Shown here: piece by piece, positions 59,947-64,000 of the stretch
Numbering within the stretch: the first letter of the stretch is position 1
Layout of the letters: each line of letters opens with the position of its first letter
From: Candidatus Brocadia sinica JPN1
GTDB taxonomy: Bacteria > Planctomycetota > Brocadiia > Brocadiales > Brocadiaceae
Reading direction: 5' to 3'
Assembly (NCBI RefSeq): GCF_000949635.1
Contig: NZ_BAFN01000001.1
Coordinates: forward strand, 62,001 to 126,000
Length of the DNA: 64,000 bases
Translations under genes and position numbers: made by a program
The notes under the pieces: model-generated
What the model was told of the DNA's origin: nothing
The model's input: the letters and a program-made list of their open reading frames with translations, nothing else
The model's database searches: none

Positions 59947-60762
59947 ATGGTTAAGAAACTCACCTTTTATCTTTTTTTCATCTTTATCATATGCTGGAGT
60001 ATGGGACCTTTTTTTTGGATCTTCCTAACATCAGTTAAACTCCCTGTCCAGGTTATGCAATTGCCACCCGTATTCCCGGTTACTTACACTATTGGCGCAT
60101 ACAAAAATGTCCTTTTGGGAAGCAATTTTCCTTATTATCTGTTCAATAGTTTTATGGTCTCACTATCGACCGTATTGATCACAATACCCTTCTCACTCCT
60201 TGCTGCATATGGAGTGTCACGATTCTCATTCAGAGGGAAAACTTTTATCTTATTTATGATTATCGTTCTGTTCACCCTTCCTACCATAAGCCTTGTTGCT
60301 GCCCTCTATAAACTCTTTTATACCCTTGGCTGGATCAATCTGCCCATTTCGCTTATCTGCACTTACAGTGCTCATAATTTTCCTCTGGCTTTTTTCCTCA
60401 TGGTAAAATATCTGGACAAAATCCCATTCGAGATGGACAGCGCCGCACTAATAGATGGCTGTACCCATTTCCAGGCCTTTCGATATATCATCACACCCAT
60501 GTCGCTACCGGGCATTCTCTCAGCAGCGGTTCTTGTTTTCATCTTTTGCTGGAATGAATTCCTTTTCGCCCTCACCTTTACCCCGGATGAATCGACACGG
60601 ATGGCATCGGTAGGGATTGCCCTATTTGAGGGTACCTATGAGGTCCCCTGGGGAGATATTGCCGCTGCCTCTGTCGTGGTAACACTTCCGCTCCTTATCT
60701 TTTTAATGATCTTCCAGAAATATATTATACGTGGATTAACTAGCGGTGCCGTGAAAGAATGA
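59947..60762 (+). CDS. Sugar ABC transporter permease (MalG family)
   Basis: Seen: 271 residues, six membrane segments, and the EAA loop MDSAALIDGCTHFQAFRYIITPMSLPGI at about 159-186. Matches the MalG/CUT1 permease group. Its stop overlaps the ATPase start (ATGA). No MalF-type partner lies upstream; it may be beyond the right edge. Confidence 0.9.
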   Translation: MVKKLTFYLFFIFIICWSMGPFFWIFLTSVKLPVQVMQLPPVFPVTYTIGAYKNVLLGSNFPYYLFNSFMVSLSTVLITIPFSLLAAYGVSRFSFRGKTFILFMIIVLFTLPTISLVAALYKLFYTLGWINLPISLICTYSAHNFPLAFFLMVKYLDKIPFEMDSAALIDGCTHFQAFRYIITPMSLPGILSAAVLVFIFCWNEFLFALTFTPDESTRMASVGIALFEGTYEVPWGDIAAASVVVTLPLLIFLMIFQKYIIRGLTSGAVKE

Positions 60763-61835
60763 GAATAAGATTACAAGACCTTACGAAACGATACAGACAT
60801 ACCATCGCCGTTAACAATTTAAACTTAGATATACAGAGCGGCGAATTTCTGGTTGTGCTGGGATCCAGCGGCAGTGGAAAATCTACCACATTAAATATGA
60901 TAGCAGGTCTGGAAACACCTGCTTCGGGATACATTTTCTTTAATGAACATATTGTTAATCAAATCCCTCCGGGGAAAAGAGATGTTGCCCTGGTCTTCCA
61001 GAATTACGCCTTATATCCCCACATGAAGGTCTACGACAATATTGCCTTTCCCCTGAGAATACGAAAGGAAAAGGAAATGCAACAGAAGATTATCAGAACG
61101 GCAAAGATGTTAGAGTTAAATGTCTTATTGCAAAAGTATCCGAAAGAACTTTCCGGAGGAGAGAAACAACGGGTAGCGTTGGCAAGGGCGCTTGTGCGGA
61201 ACCCACAGGTCTTTCTGATGGATGAACCGCTGAGCAATCTTGATGCGCGACTTCGGCTTTCAGCTCGGGGAGAGTTAAAGAAACTTCAAAGGAATCGCAA
61301 TATAACAACTGTCTATGTCACCCACGACCAGATCGAAGCGCTTACCCTGGGGGATCGCATAGCCATCATGGACAAAGGGAGGTTACAACAGATTGGCACA
61401 CCGGATGAAATATATCAGAAACCCCAAAACACCTTCGTTGCCAGCTTTGTAGGAACCCCACCGATGAACATGGCTCAAATAAACAAGCTCAGCACACATT
61501 CCTTTACCCTTGGAGAAATCCTCATTGAGTACCCAACCTTTTTCCCAAACAAAAACAATCTCATCCTCGGCATACGCCCTGAAAAGTTAATCGTTGTGCA
61601 AGCAGATCTCTCTTCTGAGAAAGAAACAAACATACCTTTTACCATACCCTGCACAGTAGAACACACAGAATACCTTGGTCACGAATCAATAATTCATGTT
61701 AAAATTACCCAGGATATAACCTGGTATGTAAAAACTTTTGTTGAAGGAATAAAAATAAGTGATCGGGTAAACTTACAATTCTCCCCTGATACTATTCACT
61801 GGTTTGATCCGATAACGAAAACAAGGATAGAATAG
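60759..61835 (+). CDS. Sugar ABC transporter ATPase (MalK/UgpC family)
   Basis: Seen: 358 residues; Walker A GSSGSGKST at about 36-44, Q-loop FQNYALYPH, signature LSGGEKQRVALARAL, Walker B VFLMDEPLSNLD, switch His THDQIEAL, and a C-terminal OB/TOBE domain (LGIRPEKLIV, EYLGHESIIHV) as in MalK/UgpC. Drives CUT1-type sugar import with the overlapping permease. Given the trehalose operon in the window a disaccharide is possible but unproven. Confidence 0.94.
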   Translation: MRIRLQDLTKRYRHTIAVNNLNLDIQSGEFLVVLGSSGSGKSTTLNMIAGLETPASGYIFFNEHIVNQIPPGKRDVALVFQNYALYPHMKVYDNIAFPLRIRKEKEMQQKIIRTAKMLELNVLLQKYPKELSGGEKQRVALARALVRNPQVFLMDEPLSNLDARLRLSARGELKKLQRNRNITTVYVTHDQIEALTLGDRIAIMDKGRLQQIGTPDEIYQKPQNTFVASFVGTPPMNMAQINKLSTHSFTLGEILIEYPTFFPNKNNLILGIRPEKLIVVQADLSSEKETNIPFTIPCTVEHTEYLGHESIIHVKITQDITWYVKTFVEGIKISDRVNLQFSPDTIHWFDPITKTRIE

Positions 61836-62085
61836 TATTTTGGTTACTTTATCCCTGAGTTAAGGATTGAAGAAGCTGTGCGTACCGGTGAGCCGATCCC
61901 TTGCCGTCAAGTTCACTTCATAATAATAAAGGAGGATACTCTAACACCTGGAGATCAAAGAAATACGACAACCATAGCCGTAAATGAACGGGGAAGGGGT
62001 GTTGTTGCCGAGGCGGGAAAGGGAGCTACCCCCCCCCCAGCCAGACTGCAGAAAAAGCAAGAGATCTCTTATCAGTGAAAAAACT
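61836..62085. other. Intergenic region with no recognised gene
   Basis: A 66-codon open frame on the plus strand (61878-62078) has biased, low-complexity composition and a run of nine C near 62031. It resembles decayed mobile DNA but no family can be assigned. Confidence 0.4.
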
Positions 62086-62865
62086 TTAACTACTTACATG
62101 GTCATGCTGTAATATTCTGTGCCTTACAACAAAAAAGCTTACTATAGAATAAATAAGGATAACAGGTAATAAAATGTCTATCATAGGCGCAATCATTTCT
62201 AAGTCATACTCATGGACAAAACCCAGCATATTGGTTAAGAAAAGAGTTCGTATAAAAAAGAACATATAAAGTATGGCCTTCATGTGCTTGTGCACATCAA
62301 GATATTTACAATAGGCATAGACAAAAGCCAGAGCAGCTGCGAGTTTCACTATATTATTTAATACAATAAGGACAAATGTCACCCCACCTGCCTCAGATTC
62401 TTCCGCAGAAAACACCTCCAATCCTATTGTTAATAGATACTTCGAGAAAAAATACAACCCAAAGCCAAACATAGCCACATAAAATATGTTCCTTGTCCAC
62501 AAAATGTAGTCTCTTATCCTCTGAATGGATTCCCGCGACTTATAGTTTACTTCACTGCAACTATACATCATGCCCCTTAAAATATTTTTCATACTCAACG
62601 ATGTCATAAACAGGTATGCTGTTACAAAGAGGACAATCGTTACCACATCACCGCACATATCGGGAAAACTTGGTGTATGAAATTCATAATGATGGAAATG
62701 AGTGCCAGAATGACTACCAGGTTGTATAAAATCATAAAGTTCGAGAGGTTTAATAATATCTCCCACAATAAATCTGGAAATAATGCCTGAAAAAGTAAGG
62801 AAGGCTCCTATTCTGATATTTTTTAATTTATTTTTTTCCTGATCATTGAAATTGACAGCAAGCAT
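62086..62865 (-). CDS. Six-segment membrane protein of unknown family (paralogue 2)
   Basis: Seen: 259 residues with about six hydrophobic segments and the same blocks as 45548-46522: RIGAFLTFSGIISRFIVGDII, PSFPDMCGDVVTIVLFVTAYLF, IRTLFLTNMLGFVHEYDLEMIAP and VILIYSIVS. A His-rich stretch (GTHFHHYEFH) precedes the PDMCGDVV motif. SD AAGGAGGTGG upstream of the ATG. Lies between parts of an ABC sugar transporter. Function unknown. Confidence 0.75.
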   Translation of the reverse strand: MLAVNFNDQEKNKLKNIRIGAFLTFSGIISRFIVGDIIKPLELYDFIQPGSHSGTHFHHYEFHTPSFPDMCGDVVTIVLFVTAYLFMTSLSMKNILRGMMYSCSEVNYKSRESIQRIRDYILWTRNIFYVAMFGFGLYFFSKYLLTIGLEVFSAEESEAGGVTFVLIVLNNIVKLAAALAFVYAYCKYLDVHKHMKAILYMFFFIRTLFLTNMLGFVHEYDLEMIAPMIDILLPVILIYSIVSFFVVRHRILQHDHVSS

Positions 62866-63288
62866 CTATACCACCTCCTTTTTGTCATAGCTAACGCAAA
62901 GAATACCTGGTATTTCTTAAAAATTGAGAACCGAAAAATATTGAAACCCTATCTCTATTTGCACAAAACAATACTTTGTATATTCCCGATTCTCGTAATT
63001 TTCTGTCATTACCATTTCAAGTTCACAAATACTAAATAATTTCATATTCCATTCAAAAATATTAATTATATTAAATTATTTATTGTTGATGTATTTTACC
63101 TTTTAAAATTACAAATTGTCAACAATAAAAATTGTAGAATCGTTTCTTTCTCTTATCTCAAGGATATTAACAACACTATTTATAAAATTAATTCATAAAC
63201 GGCCTTTTTTCTGGTTATAATAATCTCTGAGGCATCCCGATGCTCCAGGTGATCTGCACTATTACAACAAAAGGCATGGGATATTTAT
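62866..63288. other. Intergenic region between divergent genes
   Basis: About 420 bp, very AT-rich (62980-63200), no gene seen. It must hold the promoters for the minus-strand membrane protein and the plus-strand binding-protein gene. Confidence 0.6.
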
Positions 63289-64000
63289 ATGGGCGTGAGA
63301 TTACAGAATATAATCTTTCTATCTATGTATACCTTGCTTGGGCTATGGGTTATTTATTCTTTTTTCAGGCCGGGAAAAACAGCTGAGGTCGTTTTCAGTA
63401 TTGGAGCAGGCGTTAACGAAATCAGACTGGTAAAGAATCTTCTGGAGAAATTCGAGGTAAAAAATCCTACCATAAAAGTTAAATTAAATGTCCTCCCTGC
63501 GCCGACGGATCAACAGCACCATTACTATCTTACCACGCTGGGAGCAAAAACCAGCGATATTGATGTGGTGAGAATTGATACGATCTGGATTGCCGAATTT
63601 GCATCAGCGGGCTGGTTAGAACCCCTGGATTCTTACATTAACATTGATCACCGCAAATCTTTCATTCCGGTAACCGGGAAAACCAACGTCTTTCGCAGCA
63701 AACTGTATGCTATTCCCTGGAACGCAAACATTGGCCTCTTATACTATAGAAAAGACCTTTTGGAAAAATACAACCTGAATCCTCCGAAGACGTGGGAAGA
63801 ACTTATTGACTCATGTACAAAAATCTCTGCAAATGAGGCCGTTTTTGGTTATCTCTGGCAGGGAAAGCAATATGAAGGACTGGTCTGTAATTTCATCGAA
63901 TTTATCGGCAGTAACAATGGAGGAATACTCGACGAAAATGGAAGATTGACTGTGAATTCTGTACAAAATAAAATAGCTTTGGACCTTATGCACGATTTCA
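63289..64000 (+). CDS. ABC transporter extracellular solute-binding protein, family 1 (partial)
   Basis: Open to the right edge, 237 codons visible. Seen: N-terminal hydrophobic helix (IIFLSMYTLLGLWVIYSFF), then FSIGAGVNEIRLVKNLLEKFE, DVVRIDTIWIAEFASAGWLEPLDSYI, KLYAIPWNANIGLLYYRKDLLEKYNLNPPKTWEELI, the SBP_bac_1 pattern for sugars. Probably partner of the MalG/MalK genes, with the missing MalF expected just beyond the window. SD AAAGG is distant (14 bases). Confidence 0.9.
   Translation, partial: MGVRLQNIIFLSMYTLLGLWVIYSFFRPGKTAEVVFSIGAGVNEIRLVKNLLEKFEVKNPTIKVKLNVLPAPTDQQHHYYLTTLGAKTSDIDVVRIDTIWIAEFASAGWLEPLDSYINIDHRKSFIPVTGKTNVFRSKLYAIPWNANIGLLYYRKDLLEKYNLNPPKTWEELIDSCTKISANEAVFGYLWQGKQYEGLVCNFIEFIGSNNGGILDENGRLTVNSVQNKIALDLMHDF

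Noticed and set aside
61878-62078. 66-residue open frame after the ABC ATPase gene
   Set aside because: Biased composition, poly-C run, no SD-supported motif; may be decayed mobile DNA but cannot be assigned.

Overview
The window looks like chromosome of an anammox planctomycete (Brocadiales, Kuenenia/Brocadia-like). The main reason is a full-length NxrA-type nitrite/nitrate oxidoreductase catalytic subunit (41351-44800, minus) with a Tat leader. AT-rich DNA, a cytochrome P460-type dihaem lipoprotein, hydrogenase-maturation (hyp) genes and many exported haem/metal-related proteins agree with this. The genus cannot be fixed by eye.

Layout. (1) 190-8276, minus: an exopolysaccharide operon in the order wza, wzc-like, manC, gmd, fcl, wzx; it makes GDP-mannose and GDP-L-fucose and exports a fucose-containing glycan. 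(2) 9021-12391, plus: hypF-hypC and cysC. (3) 12561-18738, minus: an RND efflux operon (fusion protein, pump, outer-membrane factor), followed by a broken beta-barrel remnant. (4) 18940-22347: small exported proteins, a truncated chemoreceptor-like protein, and a TDT-family transporter fused next to an orphan VapB antitoxin. (5) 22637-34505: an 11.8-kb integrated element bounded by a perfect 24-bp direct repeat. Its genes all lie on the minus strand: integrase, two AlpA-like HTH proteins, primase-helicase, ERCC4 nuclease, Dam-type methylase, two paralogous virion-like proteins and a TerS-like protein. No portal, capsid or large terminase is present, so it resembles a phage satellite. It is inserted exactly at the start codon of hypD. 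(6) 34497-36832, plus: hypD (with an in-frame palindromic insert) and hypE. (7) 36953-44800, minus: nxrA, a small exported CARDB-like protein and two CPA2 cation/proton antiporters. (8) 45150-51486: a VOC protein, a membrane protein and TetR regulator, then a trehalose operon (otsA, otsB, DUF5752, treT). (9) 51681-58620: two near-identical cyclic-di-GMP-I (GEMM) riboswitches, each with an intrinsic terminator. The first precedes an exported CbiX-like chelatase, the P460 lipoprotein and envelope-stress membrane proteins; the second precedes a 59-residue Cys-rich exported protein. Several decayed regulators lie between. (10) 58810-64000: a universal stress protein, an EamA transporter, parts of a sugar ABC transporter and a second copy of the unknown membrane-protein family.

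Working together: hypF, C, D and E make the Fe(CN)2CO cofactor of a [NiFe] hydrogenase encoded elsewhere, and the satellite has separated hypD from its original promoter. The nxrA cluster joins nitrite oxidation to ion/proton antiport. Trehalose, GlsB/YeaQ, DUF1328 and UspA genes point to osmotic and envelope stress, partly under c-di-GMP control.

The best candidates for undescribed biology are the satellite itself and a pair of covarying RNA hairpins inside it (23940-23980 and 24287-24333).
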